Origin: Affinundibacterium flavidum
GTDB taxonomy: Bacteria; Pseudomonadota; Gammaproteobacteria; Burkholderiales; Burkholderiaceae_D
NCBI RefSeq assembly: GCF_014284175.1
Contig: NZ_JACOGA010000004.1
Location: forward strand, 270,185-334,184
Length of the DNA: 64,000 nucleotides
Reading direction: 5' to 3'
Shown: in pieces, positions 46,183 to 56,537 of the stretch
How positions within the stretch are numbered: the first letter of the stretch is position 1
Layout of the letters: each line of letters starts with the position of its first letter
Notes under the pieces: generated by a model
The model's database searches: none
Told to the model about the DNA's origin: nothing
What the model saw: the letters and a program-made list of their open reading frames with translations, nothing else
Made by a program: the position numbers and the translations under genes

Positions 46183-46794
46183 TTATCTGCAACTTCATTC
46201 TTGCTCACTAAGCCTCTTATATTGACCCAAATAGGACGCAAAGATTAAGAGCGGGTGCAGCTCGCGGCACTAGAATACAGCGTCTGCATGCTTTGAAACG
46301 GCCAGCGCGCTCGCTTTACTTCTTCCCCTTCAAGAAATAGGTATCTATACAAGTCCAAGTAACTCAAAAAAACCCTGCACATACTTCCTTCCCGCAAGCG
46401 GCGAGTCGCAAATGCCGGATTGTGGATGGGGATCGTTGAGTAGGTGAAATGATGTTTCATCCGTACATTTTCGATATAGACAACGACTTTAAGTAAGCAT
46501 TTTGCCAATCTGAACGCCCCTCACACCACCCCTCTCCCGCTTGCGAGAGAGGGTGTTTTATCCCTTCCTCGACTTGTGTAGATGCCTATGCCTTGAAAAC
46601 GCGGGAACCTAGTGCCCATGCGGTTTAGGTTAATTTTGAATTTGCTTAGCGCCTATGCAATTGCACCCACCGTACAAATACCACTCTGGAATTTCGCCGT
46701 TTGCCCATCAAAAACAAATAATAAAGAGACAAAAATAAGCCTCCCTCTCGCTACCAAATCTTGATTTAAAACAAAAATCCGACCTAATTTTAAT
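46183..46794. other. long spacer with a doubtful ORF and a hairpin
   Basis: An 87-codon minus-strand ORF (46245-46508; MAKCLLKVVVYIENVRM at the start) has no recognised domain or clear ribosome-binding site. It may be a remnant or repeat-borne sequence. At 46528-46556 an imperfect stem (ACCCCTCTC / GAGAGAGGGT) is followed by TTTTA and resembles a common intergenic palindrome. Nothing else is recognised. Confidence 0.45.
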
Positions 46795-46824
46795 TGCAAA
46801 TGATAATAATTCGCATTTATAATT
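46795..46824 (+). promoter_or_regulatory. Fur-controlled promoter of the TonB receptor
   Basis: TTGCAA (46795-46800), an 18-bp spacer and TATAAT (46819-46824). The spacer holds AAATGATAATAATTCGCATT (46799-46818), close to the Fur box GATAATGATAATCATTATC. Fur with iron would block RNA polymerase, so the receptor should be induced by iron shortage. Confidence 0.78.
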
Positions 46825-46860
46825 GCGACTATTCAGTTATTTTATCTTTGTGAGAATTTT

Positions 46861-49023
46861 ATGCAACGCACTACACCACGATTTGCTTTAGCAACGCTGC
46901 CGGCTTTATTGGCATTGATCAGTTTCCCGGCACTGGCGCAAAACAGCACGACGACCGCTACAACCAACTCAACAACAAACACTACAAGCACAAACAGCAA
47001 GCAAGAAACCAAGCTGCCAGAAGTACAAATCGTCGGTGCCAGTGAGCAAAAGTATGCGACCAAGATCAGCGGTACGGCGACTAAAACCGATACTTTGCTG
47101 CGCGATACGCCGCAGTCAATTACGGTTGTCACCAAAGAATTGATCAAAGATCAGGCGATGCAAAGCATGGCTGATGCAATCCGTTATGTGCCTGGCGTAG
47201 TCACTGCCCAAGGCGAAGGCAACCGCGATACCGCCGTATTCCGTGGCAATAGCTCGACTGGCGATTTCTTCGTTGATGGGATTCGTGATGACGTGCAGTA
47301 TTACCGTGATTTCTACAATATCGAAAGCGTCGAAGCCTTGAAAGGCTCAAATGCAATGATCTTTGGTCGCGGTGGTTCTGGCGGCATTATCAATCGCGTG
47401 ACTAAGCAAGCACAATGGTCGCCAGTGCGTGAAGCATCGATTACGGTCGGCTCTTGGAGCAATCGCCGCGCCACAGCTGATATTGGTCAGGCAATTGATC
47501 AAAACATGGCTTTCCGTGTCACTGGCATGGTGGAAAATTCTGACAGCTACCGCAATGGCGTGAATATCAAGCGCAGTGGTATCAATCCGACTTTCGCGAT
47601 TCGCGCTGGTCAAGACACCAGCATCGTACTCGGCTACGAACATTTCAAAGATGATCGTATTGCAGATCGTGGTATTCCTTCTTACCAAGGCAAGCCACTC
47701 AATGTAGATAGCAGCGTGTTTTTTGGAAATGCCGCTTTGAGCCCGACGTCTTCACGCGTTGATGCCTTCACCGCTTTAATCGACCACGATTTAGGTAATG
47801 GCTTTAGCTTACGCAACCGTACTCGCTATGCGGATTATGATAAGTTTTATCAGAATATTTTTTCTGGCGCAGTCAATAACACCGCCACCAGCGTGGCCTT
47901 AAGTGCGTATAACAATGCGACCCAACGCAAAAATTTGTTTAATCAAACTGATCTGACTTTTGATATTCAAAGCGGTGGCATCAAACACAAGATTTTGACA
48001 GGATTAGAACTCGGTCAACAAACGACCGACAACTTACGCAACACCGGCTATTTCCCTACGGTTTCTGCAAATGCGACTAGCATTAACGTTCCGGTTAGTA
48101 ATCCCATCACCAGTTCCGTCGTATTCCGCCCATCGGCGACAGATGCGAACAATCATGGCGTTGCCACAACGGTCGGTGTGTATGTGCAAGACCAGATCGA
48201 GTTTTCACCGAATTGGCAGGCAATCGTTGGCTTACGTCGCGACAGCTTCGGGGTCGATTTTACGAATAATCGCACGGGCGAAAAGATAGAAATTACGGAT
48301 ACACCAGTCTCGCCGCGCGCAGGTTTGATTTACAAGCCATTCACAGAAATGTCTTTGTACGCCAGCTATAGCCTGGCATTTGCCCCCCGCGCAGGTGATC
48401 AATTGTCATCGCTCACTGCCAGCAACAAGGCTTTCGACCCTGAAAAATTTAAGAATTTTGAATTGGGTGCGAAATGGGATGTGTCACGTGACTTAAGCTT
48501 AAGCGCCGCGGTATATCAATTAGATCGCAGCAACGTCGCGATTACCGATCCTAGCGATTCAACGAAATCCATCTTGATTGATGGTCAACGTACCAAGGGC
48601 CTGGAATTAGCCGTCAATGGCAAACTTGCCGCGGGTTGGAGCATCATGGGTGGTTATGCTTACCAAGATGCAAAAATCACTCGCACGCTGTCCACCACAG
48701 CCTTAGCGGGTGCAACTTTGGCACAAGTGCCGACCCATAGTGCATCATTGTGGAATCGCTACGACGTCAACAGTCAATGGGGTTTTGCCGCTGGTGTTGT
48801 GTATCGCGGGGCAATTTATCCATCGACTGACAATACTGTGGAATTGCCGGGCTTCACCCGCATTGATGCGGCACTCTACTATGCTTGGGATAAGAATATT
48901 CAAGTCCAGTTGAATGTAGAAAACCTAGCGGATAAAAAGTACTACGCTTCAGCAAATAGTAATAACAACATCACACCAGGCTCACCACGCGCCGTGAAAT
49001 TAGGGATTAATTTTAGATACTAA
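46861..49023 (+). CDS. TonB-dependent siderophore receptor
   Basis: 720 residues with a signal peptide ending PALAQ and a Thr/Asn-rich linker. A TonB-box-like segment, LPEVQIVG, is followed by the plug domain (about 75-190) with RDTPQSITVVTKELIKDQ and SMADAIRYVPGV. The 22-strand barrel ends in NVENLADKKYYA and the final Phe-Arg-Tyr. It resembles Fiu/catecholate-type receptors. It would import ferric siderophores across the outer membrane. A Fur box in its promoter supports the role. No biosynthesis or ABC genes are next to it. Confidence 0.93.
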   Translation: MQRTTPRFALATLPALLALISFPALAQNSTTTATTNSTTNTTSTNSKQETKLPEVQIVGASEQKYATKISGTATKTDTLLRDTPQSITVVTKELIKDQAMQSMADAIRYVPGVVTAQGEGNRDTAVFRGNSSTGDFFVDGIRDDVQYYRDFYNIESVEALKGSNAMIFGRGGSGGIINRVTKQAQWSPVREASITVGSWSNRRATADIGQAIDQNMAFRVTGMVENSDSYRNGVNIKRSGINPTFAIRAGQDTSIVLGYEHFKDDRIADRGIPSYQGKPLNVDSSVFFGNAALSPTSSRVDAFTALIDHDLGNGFSLRNRTRYADYDKFYQNIFSGAVNNTATSVALSAYNNATQRKNLFNQTDLTFDIQSGGIKHKILTGLELGQQTTDNLRNTGYFPTVSANATSINVPVSNPITSSVVFRPSATDANNHGVATTVGVYVQDQIEFSPNWQAIVGLRRDSFGVDFTNNRTGEKIEITDTPVSPRAGLIYKPFTEMSLYASYSLAFAPRAGDQLSSLTASNKAFDPEKFKNFELGAKWDVSRDLSLSAAVYQLDRSNVAITDPSDSTKSILIDGQRTKGLELAVNGKLAAGWSIMGGYAYQDAKITRTLSTTALAGATLAQVPTHSASLWNRYDVNSQWGFAAGVVYRGAIYPSTDNTVELPGFTRIDAALYYAWDKNIQVQLNVENLADKKYYASANSNNNITPGSPRAVKLGINFRY

Positions 49024-49068
49024 TCTAGATTCTGATTCGCTTTAGATTGGAAACACAGCGAAAACCAC

Positions 49069-49099
49069 AGCCCCGACAACAAGTTCGGGGCTTTTTTTT
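49069..49099 (+). terminator. rho-independent terminator after the TonB receptor
   Basis: AGCCCCGA / TCGGGGCT with an 8-base loop and eight T residues. Confidence 0.92.
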
Positions 49100-49315
49100 G
49101 CCTCAGCGCGAATGAACTGCAAAAAATATTGCATTGCAGCATCATTAGTCCCGACTTTGTGTCATCAGGTGGGAACCATTTCGGGTCAAAGCTTATCCAA
49201 ACCGCTTCGATAGCAGATGCATCAACATCTGTCCGAATCTACGGTACTAAGCAATCGTCATTAATCAAAAACTTAATCACTAAGATTAATCACTAAAACT
49301 ACAAGGAACAATAAG

Positions 49316-50938
49316 ATGCGTTTGATCAGCCTTTTGGTGTGTTCGCTGTTTGTCAGCTCCACACTCCCTGCACTAGCCGCCGATGAAAAAGTCGATTTAA
49401 ATCTCGTGAATAAAATTCGTGATGAAGGAACAAATCGTTCCAAAATCATGGAAACTTTAAGCGTACTGACCGATGAAATCGGTCCGCGCCTGACAGGATC
49501 ACCAGGCTTACGCAAAGCGGGTGACTGGACTAAATCACAATTAACGGACTGGGGTCTGCAAAACGCCCAAATCGTCAGCATCGCGCCTTTCGGTCGTAGC
49601 TGGGTATTAGAAAAATCCTCCATGCGTTTGGTCGCACCATCGAATCTGGTATTAGATGCAATCCCTAAAGCTTGGACGCCAGGCACAGACGGCGTGAAAC
49701 GTGGCAAAGTAGTCTACGCTAAACTCGAAACTGAAGAAGACTTGGCCAAGTGGAAAGGCAAATTGAAAGGCGTGATTCTGTTGCGTGACGCCATGACCCC
49801 AACCAAATTGCATACGGCTGGCGATGCAAAGCGCTACACCGAGCAAGAATTGCAAGAATTAGAAAACTTGGATTTAGGTGGTGCAACTGGTCGCCCACCT
49901 ATGGATATGGCAGAAATTGCAAAACGTATCGCCTTCGGCAAAAAAATCAATCCTTACCTGACTGAAGAAGGCGTGATTGCAACGGTGAATGTCTCACGTG
50001 GTGATGACGGCACAATCTTTGTACAAGGCGGCGGTTCTTACAAAAAAGACGAGCCAACTGGCCCGGCAGCATTGGTCATGTCGACGGAACAATACAATCG
50101 CATTTTCCGCCTGATCGAAAAGAAAAAAGATCTTGAAGCAGAAGTCGAAGTCGCTGTGAATTTTGGCGATGAAGACCCAGCTAATTCCATTAACGTATTT
50201 GCAGAAATCCCAGGCAGCGACAAGAAAGATGAAATCGTCATGCTCGGCGGCCACTTAGATTCATGGCATGCAGGCACAGGCGCGACCGACAATGCAGCGG
50301 GTGTCGCAGTCGCCATGGAAGCAGTGCGCTTGTTAAAAGCCATCGGTTTCAAACCACGCCGTACCATTCGCATCGCCCTGTGGGGTGGTGAAGAACAAGG
50401 CTTGTTAGGTTCCCGTGACTTCATCAACAAAAATGTCGCATCACGCCCAGAATCAACTGACCCTAAAGAAAAAGACTTGCCAAGCTTTATGCGTCGTCCA
50501 GCCGGACCACTGAGCTACAAACCTTTGCACGGTAAAATTTCTGCTTACTACAACCTCGACAATGGCGGCGGCAAAATCCGCGGCATTTATGCAGAAAACA
50601 ATTCCGCTGCGAAAGTCATCTTTGATACCTGGTTAGCGCCATTCCATGACTTAGGTGCCAAGACTTCTACTTTACGCAAAACTGGTAGCACCGACCATGT
50701 GTCCTTTGATACTGTCGGTGTACCTGGCTTCCAATTCATCCAAGAACCGATGGACTATTTTGCCCGTACTCACCATAGCAATATGGACGTCTACGACAAA
50801 CTGCAAAAAGGCGACATGATGCAAGCTGCCATGATCATGGCGAATTTTGTTGCCCACACAGCAAATCGTGATGAATTAATGCCACGCAAACCTTTGCCAG
50901 TAGAGCCTACACGTCCTGCAGCACCGGCTAGTCGCTAA
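49316..50938 (+). CDS. secreted M28 family metallopeptidase
   Basis: 540 residues with a signal peptide (PALAAD). Zinc and catalytic residues are clear: GGHLDSWHAGTGATDNAAG (His313, Asp315, Asp325), then WGGEEQGLLGSR (Glu359 as base, Glu360 as ligand), YNLDNGGG and a late THHSNMD. A PA-like insert (about 120-240) lies in front. It is an aminopeptidase-type enzyme probably acting in the periplasm or outside. An AAGGA site precedes the ATG. The tail is Pro/Arg-rich. No operon partner. Confidence 0.92.
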   Translation: MRLISLLVCSLFVSSTLPALAADEKVDLNLVNKIRDEGTNRSKIMETLSVLTDEIGPRLTGSPGLRKAGDWTKSQLTDWGLQNAQIVSIAPFGRSWVLEKSSMRLVAPSNLVLDAIPKAWTPGTDGVKRGKVVYAKLETEEDLAKWKGKLKGVILLRDAMTPTKLHTAGDAKRYTEQELQELENLDLGGATGRPPMDMAEIAKRIAFGKKINPYLTEEGVIATVNVSRGDDGTIFVQGGGSYKKDEPTGPAALVMSTEQYNRIFRLIEKKKDLEAEVEVAVNFGDEDPANSINVFAEIPGSDKKDEIVMLGGHLDSWHAGTGATDNAAGVAVAMEAVRLLKAIGFKPRRTIRIALWGGEEQGLLGSRDFINKNVASRPESTDPKEKDLPSFMRRPAGPLSYKPLHGKISAYYNLDNGGGKIRGIYAENNSAAKVIFDTWLAPFHDLGAKTSTLRKTGSTDHVSFDTVGVPGFQFIQEPMDYFARTHHSNMDVYDKLQKGDMMQAAMIMANFVAHTANRDELMPRKPLPVEPTRPAAPASR

Positions 50939-51040
50939 GTTATTCAGGGTTAGTTGCAATAACTAAGTTGCCATAGCTAAGTTATTGCAACGGAGATGTG
51001 ATAGTCGACCAGCAATAAACACTTATCACAATCCGACACC

Positions 51041-51079
51041 AAACCAGCATGTTGATATAAACAGCATGCTGGTTTTTTT
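51041..51079 (+). terminator. rho-independent terminator after the M28 peptidase
   Basis: AAACCAGCATG / CATGCTGGTTT with a 13-base loop and a T-run. Confidence 0.9.
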
Positions 51080-51186
51080 ACATCCTTTGTTCGAAAAACG
51101 CATAAGCAAATCGCCACTGATTATTTCAATCTCAGCCGCATCAATGTTAAGGTAGCTCACCTCATCACAGCTCACCGATTATCCTC

Positions 51187-51954
51187 ATGTGCCAACTCTT
51201 AGGAATGAATTGCAATACCCCGACCGACATCGTGTTTAGTTTCACGGGTTTTGCCACGCGTGGCGGGCGCACCGACGAGCATAAAGACGGCTGGGGCATC
51301 GCATTTTTCGAAGGTAAGGGCGTGCGGCATTTTGTCGATCATCAGGCTGCGATTGATTCGCCGATTGCAGAATTAATTAAACGTTTTCCGATCAAATCCA
51401 CAAATGTCATCGCCCACATACGCAAAGCGACACAGGGCGTGATTGCTTTAGAAAACTGTCACCCATTTGTGCGTGAGGCCTGGGGCTATCAATGGGTATT
51501 TGCGCACAATGGTGATCTGAAAAATTTCGACCCACAACTCAACGGTAGCTATTTGCCTATTGGTACTACCGATAGCGAACGGGCATTTTGTTATCTGATG
51601 CAAAGTCTGCGCACGCGCTTCGGCGCGCAGTTGCCAGAACTCAGCGCCTTGCGCGAATTCTTAAGCGAAATTTGCCGCGAAATCGCCAGCCACGGCACTT
51701 TCAATATGATGCTCTCCAACGGCAGCGCCCTATTCGCGCATTGCTCAACCAAATTGCATTACATAGAACGCCAACATCCATTCAACACGGCTGCCTTATC
51801 CGATGAAGACGTGTCGGTCGATTTCGCCCAAGTAACAACGCCACAAGATCGGGTGGCAGTGATTGTTACTGAGCCGCTGACGACCAATGAACAGTGGACT
51901 GCTTTGCAGTCCGGTGAATTGAAATTATTTGTAGATGGGCGCGCCTTGGATTGA
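51187..51954 (+). CDS. class II glutamine amidotransferase (YafJ-like)
   Basis: 255 residues beginning MCQLLGMN, where Cys2 is the N-terminal nucleophile after Met removal. RGGRTDEHKDGWGIAFF, AHIRKATQG, NCHPF and FAHNGDL are the usual glutamine-site motifs of class II amidotransferases. Only the glutaminase domain is present, so the acceptor is unknown. E. coli YafJ is the closest known type. Monocistronic. Confidence 0.9.
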   Translation: MCQLLGMNCNTPTDIVFSFTGFATRGGRTDEHKDGWGIAFFEGKGVRHFVDHQAAIDSPIAELIKRFPIKSTNVIAHIRKATQGVIALENCHPFVREAWGYQWVFAHNGDLKNFDPQLNGSYLPIGTTDSERAFCYLMQSLRTRFGAQLPELSALREFLSEICREIASHGTFNMMLSNGSALFAHCSTKLHYIERQHPFNTAALSDEDVSVDFAQVTTPQDRVAVIVTEPLTTNEQWTALQSGELKLFVDGRALD

Positions 51955-52199
51955 ACGTAGTTTTGTTGAGGGTAAAAAAGGTAGAAGCAATCCACGACGC
52001 TTAAACGCCGTGCACATGGAGAGCTCTACAAACACCTTCAAATATTCGGCGAACCGGAATACCGATAGAGCTTATGGCCCCGCCCTACATGTTTTATCCT
52101 TTTAGTGTAATAGTATCCGCGCTCTCAAAAATCAAGTTTGATGCTGAATCGACCTCGACTGCGCATAGGCACATTTGTGAATTCTTCCACTTAGCAACG

Positions 52200-54509
52200 T
52201 CAAGGAATCTGCAAACTACTAATCGTTTGCGCCACAAAATCCACCGATGTCGCCGGTGGCGCAACGATATTTTTCGCCGTAGTTGGCAACACATAAAAGC
52301 TATCCGTGACCCGTACTGTCATACTTGCAGGTGCCTGATCTTTGGCGATTTGTAAGTATAAATTGACTCCCTCGGTGGGCATCGCATGCACACTGGTCGT
52401 CCATTTTTCTTTTGCTTCTTTTGTCAATACCAAGCCTTGTAGGCGTGCCGATAAAACGCTGCCACCTTCCACTTGTATTCTGGCGTGATTCGCTCTATCC
52501 GGGCTACTGATATGGAGTGTGATTTCACGGCTATCACCGACGACCTGATCGGATACCAACTGCAATACTGGTGCCGCAATGCCAGCATCAGGCGCTGGCT
52601 TGAGCCAATAAACCCATTCGCCGCGTGGCATGTTTTTACCGAACAATTCCGGTACGGTGCGATGTTCTGGATTGTCAGCCAACATAGGCAAAAGCTGGGC
52701 GTTCACTGCTTGTTGTGGCGTCAACCAATAACTAAGCTGGCTTTGTGGCATAGCGACATACACCAGTTGCGGTGGAATCGGGAAATCACGATGAAAGGCT
52801 GCGGTCGCGAATGCACCAACAACGACAGCAACGACACTGATCAGTAAAAAATAACGTGCTCGACATTCTTGCAATATCCATAGCCAAAGCGGTGTCAGCA
52901 AGCTCAACAAGATGAGAAACAAAATCACGGGAACGCCGAGAGAATGGAAACCCAAGGCAATATTGAACAGCAAAACCAAAGGAGAAAACAAGACGATGCC
53001 GACTACGCTGCCAGCACCGATGAGCCAGATATAAGTCGCGCTATCCTCACCGATCTTGCGTAAGCGAATGAGTAACCATGACAACAACACCGCACATAGA
53101 GGCCAGGCAAATAAAAAACTGGCTCCCGGAAAACGTGCACTGGTCATCAGCAATAACACGATCCAGATGAGCGCCGCGCCATGGGCCCATTCTTGTACGC
53201 GTATCCAGCGATTTAGCACTTTTTGCAAAAATCCAAATCCCAATGCACTTAGCAGCAACACGCCTAGCAAATAGAAATGCCCCGTATCTTGATCATGCAT
53301 TTCCAAGTACGCAGGATAAAACTTAAACACCAGATTCCACGCTTGCTGCACTAGATAACCTATCGCTATCAGCCCAAGCAACAAAGCAAAGGATGCCCCA
53401 AGTGTTGCTAAGGCGCGCACTTGCCCATGCTTGCGCGCCAACCAGAAACAGGCGATGCCCAGCGCGCTGATCAACAGCGCAATCGGCAAAGCATAACCGA
53501 CCGGATAATGCACCAAGCCCAGTAAGGGAAAACTAAAATACACATGGTCGTCCGCTGTAAGCTGAGTCAAATCCTGATTACCAAAATGGCGCACCAAAGC
53601 CAGCATCATTGCCCCTTGCTGCTGTTGTGAAGCGGGGCTGATTAATTCGGAACGATCATAACGCGTGTGATAGCTGGAGATATTTTGTATCATCGCAAAA
53701 TTCAAACCCGGTATTCCTTGCTTGCGGAACACGGTGAAGTCGGTATCGTTTGGCAGAGCCTTATACACTTCATACATCATAGAATTACTGATCACGCCCG
53801 GCACCGCTTGCGCCAGACCTGTGATTAATTGCCCATTGCCCGCCGTTGGTTCAAACATCAACACCGGCCCCGCATTGCCACGGTTATCAAAATTGAGCAA
53901 CATGCCCACGTCTTTCATCCACGTGTGGTCTTTCGCAAAACCAGCCGCGCCTAGCAGGCCAACTTCTTCGGCATCGCTCAACAGGCAAATCACATCATTG
54001 GCTAAGGGAGCTTGCGATTTCAATACACGCAAAGTCTGCAAGATAGAAATCACCGACACGCCATCATCGCCCGCACCAAAACTATTTGGCACCGCATCGT
54101 AATGCGCAACCAGCAGTAAGGCTTTCTTGTTTTGGTCTAGCGCTGCATTGCGACCAGACAGCCGCACCACAATATTTTGTACCTGACCACTCGCTGTGCC
54201 TTTTTCAAAGCTGGCGAAACTGTTGTGGATTTGCGGCTCTAAACCCATGGCTTTGATTTCTGCCACCAAATAGTCGCGCACGGCATCGTGTGCAAGGCTA
54301 CCGACCGGATGCCGTTCGCGTGTGATCTCGCGCAATTGGGTTTGCGCTGCAATGAGAGAGAATTGACCCGCAGCTGGTGTCTGTGGTGTCAGAGCGGGTG
54401 CTGGTGGTTGCACGCTGGATAAAGCCAAGCTGATCAACAAAAACAAGGCCAGTAGCAAGGCGATCAAGGTGTACTTGTGTTTGGCTGTAGCCGGAAAGAA
54501 GAATGACAT
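52200..54509 (-). CDS. membrane-bound M28 peptidase (ER-peptidase-like)
   Basis: About 769 residues from the ATG at 54509, chosen for GGGAG upstream. One N-terminal helix is followed by an M28 catalytic domain (about 50-330): LLVAHYDAVPNSFGAGDDGVS, LLSDAEEVGLLGAAGF, NFDNRGNAGP and SSYHTRYD. About eight membrane helices (350-590) and a soluble C-terminal domain follow. This layout resembles Fxna/Pff1-type peptidases known from eukaryotes and some bacteria. It is unlike the simple soluble M28 enzyme at 49316. The substrate is unknown. Confidence 0.88.
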   Translation of the reverse strand: MSFFFPATAKHKYTLIALLLALFLLISLALSSVQPPAPALTPQTPAAGQFSLIAAQTQLREITRERHPVGSLAHDAVRDYLVAEIKAMGLEPQIHNSFASFEKGTASGQVQNIVVRLSGRNAALDQNKKALLLVAHYDAVPNSFGAGDDGVSVISILQTLRVLKSQAPLANDVICLLSDAEEVGLLGAAGFAKDHTWMKDVGMLLNFDNRGNAGPVLMFEPTAGNGQLITGLAQAVPGVISNSMMYEVYKALPNDTDFTVFRKQGIPGLNFAMIQNISSYHTRYDRSELISPASQQQQGAMMLALVRHFGNQDLTQLTADDHVYFSFPLLGLVHYPVGYALPIALLISALGIACFWLARKHGQVRALATLGASFALLLGLIAIGYLVQQAWNLVFKFYPAYLEMHDQDTGHFYLLGVLLLSALGFGFLQKVLNRWIRVQEWAHGAALIWIVLLLMTSARFPGASFLFAWPLCAVLLSWLLIRLRKIGEDSATYIWLIGAGSVVGIVLFSPLVLLFNIALGFHSLGVPVILFLILLSLLTPLWLWILQECRARYFLLISVVAVVVGAFATAAFHRDFPIPPQLVYVAMPQSQLSYWLTPQQAVNAQLLPMLADNPEHRTVPELFGKNMPRGEWVYWLKPAPDAGIAAPVLQLVSDQVVGDSREITLHISSPDRANHARIQVEGGSVLSARLQGLVLTKEAKEKWTTSVHAMPTEGVNLYLQIAKDQAPASMTVRVTDSFYVLPTTAKNIVAPPATSVDFVAQTISSLQIP

Positions 54510-54582
54510 GAAAGCTCCCGAAGAGTAGTGCATGCATTCTGACCCAATTCACTTCGCTTGCAAATCAAGATCAAGCGCGCAG

Positions 54583-55083
54583 TTAATCTTCGAGGATTTC
54601 TAACAACAGATCAGCTTGTTGGTTTTGTAGCTGTGTCGGTGCTTTGATGTCGGTCGACATCGCCGCTGCAATCAAGGCCATGTCATGTGCACTAATTTCA
54701 AATAAACCAAAGCGCAACTGATAACCCCAATTTTTCTTACCGCGTGAAAATTCTAATTGATCTAATAAGGACAAAATCGACGTCGGCGGTGCGTTAAGCC
54801 AATCGACGTCACGCCTGAACGGGCAAAAACCCGGTGCCATTTCGACTTGATACGGCACGCTTTCTCGCACCGTCCCTATCGCTGTAAAATTTTGCAATTT
54901 GTTTTTGCTACTAAATGACGAAGCTGACGAAGCCATGGTCTGCGTCGGTGAATAATAGACGACGCAGTCACCCGCCTGAAGGCGACGTAGAGGAGCCACC
55001 TTACCGTGGCAGACCTGCATAAATCCCTGCGCGTGACCGATGGCGACATGATCGGCAGAAGCGACTGCAATCCAGTTTTTCAT
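54583..55083 (-). CDS. EVE domain protein (UPF0310)
   Basis: 166 residues. [45 protein letters not shown] and CPFRRDVDW are the EVE/UPF0310 pattern. This is a PUA-like fold that often recognises modified bases. In defence settings EVE domains read modified DNA, but here the gene is about 1.5 kb from the methylase operon and separated by other genes, so a link is speculative. It is probably a stand-alone cytoplasmic protein. Confidence 0.85.
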   Translation of the reverse strand: MKNWIAVASADHVAIGHAQGFMQVCHGKVAPLRRLQAGDCVVYYSPTQTMASSASSFSSKNKLQNFTAIGTVRESVPYQVEMAPGFCPFRRDVDWLNAPPTSILSLLDQLEFSRGKKNWGYQLRFGLFEISAHDMALIAAAMSTDIKAPTQLQNQQADLLLEILED

Positions 55084-55113
55084 AATGGTTCTTAGTTGGT
55101 TCTTAAATGGTTC

Positions 55114-55485
55114 TTAATGGGAGCCAGGTGCAAATACACGCAAGCGATGCCCGTCAGGATCGAGTCCAACAAAGGTATAGCCAAAGTCCATTACGGTAGG
55201 TGTTTGTGCTAAATGGATGCCGCGTTCTTGCCAATCTTGCGCCATCGTATCGACGAGGTGATTATTCTCGACGGCGAACGCCAACTCATTGCTACCTGCC
55301 GCCGCGACTGCAGTTGGTAACACCGTGTGCTTCGCCCACAGGCCGAGCATGACACCAGAATCTAAAGCAAACATGGCAAAAGTGGCGGAAGCTTCAATGG
55401 CTTTTGTGCCCAGCAGATCGGCGTAAAATTGCGCGCTCAAAGTAGGACTCTCAACGTAGAGTAAGATGAAATTTGGATGTGGCAT
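55114..55485 (-). CDS. VOC family (glyoxalase-like) protein
   Basis: About 123 residues from MPHPNFILLYVESP, chosen for a GGGGAAACC site just upstream; the ORF extends to 55554 but that part is not conserved. The pattern LSAQFYADLLG, FAMFALDSGVMLGLW and FVGLDPDGHRLRVFAP is that of the vicinal oxygen chelate fold, such as glyoxalases and antibiotic-binding proteins. It lies just after the WYL-type regulator on the same strand and is probably co-transcribed with it. Confidence 0.85.
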   Translation of the reverse strand: MPHPNFILLYVESPTLSAQFYADLLGTKAIEASATFAMFALDSGVMLGLWAKHTVLPTAVAAAGSNELAFAVENNHLVDTMAQDWQERGIHLAQTPTVMDFGYTFVGLDPDGHRLRVFAPGSH

Positions 55486-55559
55486 GGTTTCCCCAATCAT
55501 GGATTTAAGTCCACACAGCAAGTGGTGTGAACGAGCTTTCATCATATTGGGCACTACTG

Positions 55560-56255
55560 TCAGATTCTGTCAGTAGTGATGCCTTCTTTTGCGCGCCATT
55601 CTTTCAACAGTGCTTGGCGGCGTTTTGGATAACGCAAGTCATAGACTTCAAATGCTTCAATGCGGTCACTGCGAAAGTGTCGTATCTCTTGCCGCAGTTC
55701 GCACCAGGCAATCAAGACTCGTACGTGTTCAAAATAACCTAGCGCAAATGGCCAGATCATGCGTTGGCTTATTTGACCTTTACCATCTTTATAACTTAGG
55801 AAGATCTTGCGTTCATTGCGAATCGCCGAACGCAACAATGGCAAACCGGTATCGATGTCCGCTTTGGACTGATCGGGGCCAGCGAGCAGGGTGGTCGTAT
55901 CTAGGGACTCGCGCAAATCAGCGGGCAAAACCGCCGCAATTTTATGTAAAGCATTACGCGCCGCGGCTGCCAGCCTGTCATCACCACGATCCGCTACCCA
56001 ACGCGAACCCAGCACCAGCGCTTCGATTTCTTCTTCAGAAAACATTAAAGGCGGCAACATAAAACCAGGTTTCAGCACATAACCCAAACCCGACTCACCA
56101 GCAATACTCGCCCCTTGCTCTTGCAAAGTTGCGATATCACGGTACAAAGTACGCAAACTAATCCCCAATTCTTCCGCCAATTGCGTACCAGTCACCGGAA
56201 AACGATGACGACGTAAGATTTGGATCAGATCAAGCAAGCGTTGTGCGCGGGACAT
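55560..56255 (-). CDS. YafY-type HTH-WYL transcriptional regulator
   Basis: 231 residues. An HTH_11 domain (1-60), RAQRLLDLIQILRRHRFPVTG and SLRTLYRDIATLQEQGA, is followed by a WYL-like domain (about 130-215) with IWPFALGYFEHVRVLIAWC and FRSDRIEAFEV. Such regulators bind small ligands or nucleic acids and some sit in defence islands. Here the close VOC gene suggests a simple regulator-target pair. Confidence 0.9.
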   Translation of the reverse strand: MSRAQRLLDLIQILRRHRFPVTGTQLAEELGISLRTLYRDIATLQEQGASIAGESGLGYVLKPGFMLPPLMFSEEEIEALVLGSRWVADRGDDRLAAAARNALHKIAAVLPADLRESLDTTTLLAGPDQSKADIDTGLPLLRSAIRNERKIFLSYKDGKGQISQRMIWPFALGYFEHVRVLIAWCELRQEIRHFRSDRIEAFEVYDLRYPKRRQALLKEWRAKEGITTDRI

Positions 56256-56537
56256 GAGGTTGATGGGTATTTAAATGGCGTGGTAAGGATGAGTTTGGCG
56301 CATTTGCTGTCAAAAAATGGCAGTATTGGTAGCTAAAACTTTCCGTTCATGTGGCATTAGTGACATACCTTGCTTGATCTAACTGAGCGATAAATTTCGA
56401 CTTTAAATCGCCTATGAAGACGTTATAGCAGACGCATACGAGGAAATTATTTTAAAGGCTAAAAAAGGTGTGACAATTTTCTATGCAAGTTACAGGCTAG
56501 AAGATTTGATCACCTAACTAAGCTAAAAAACTTATGT

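Noticed and set aside
54583..55083. EVE protein as a member of the methylase/ATPase system
   Set aside because: It is separated by a VOC gene, a regulator and intergenic space, so there is no operon link.
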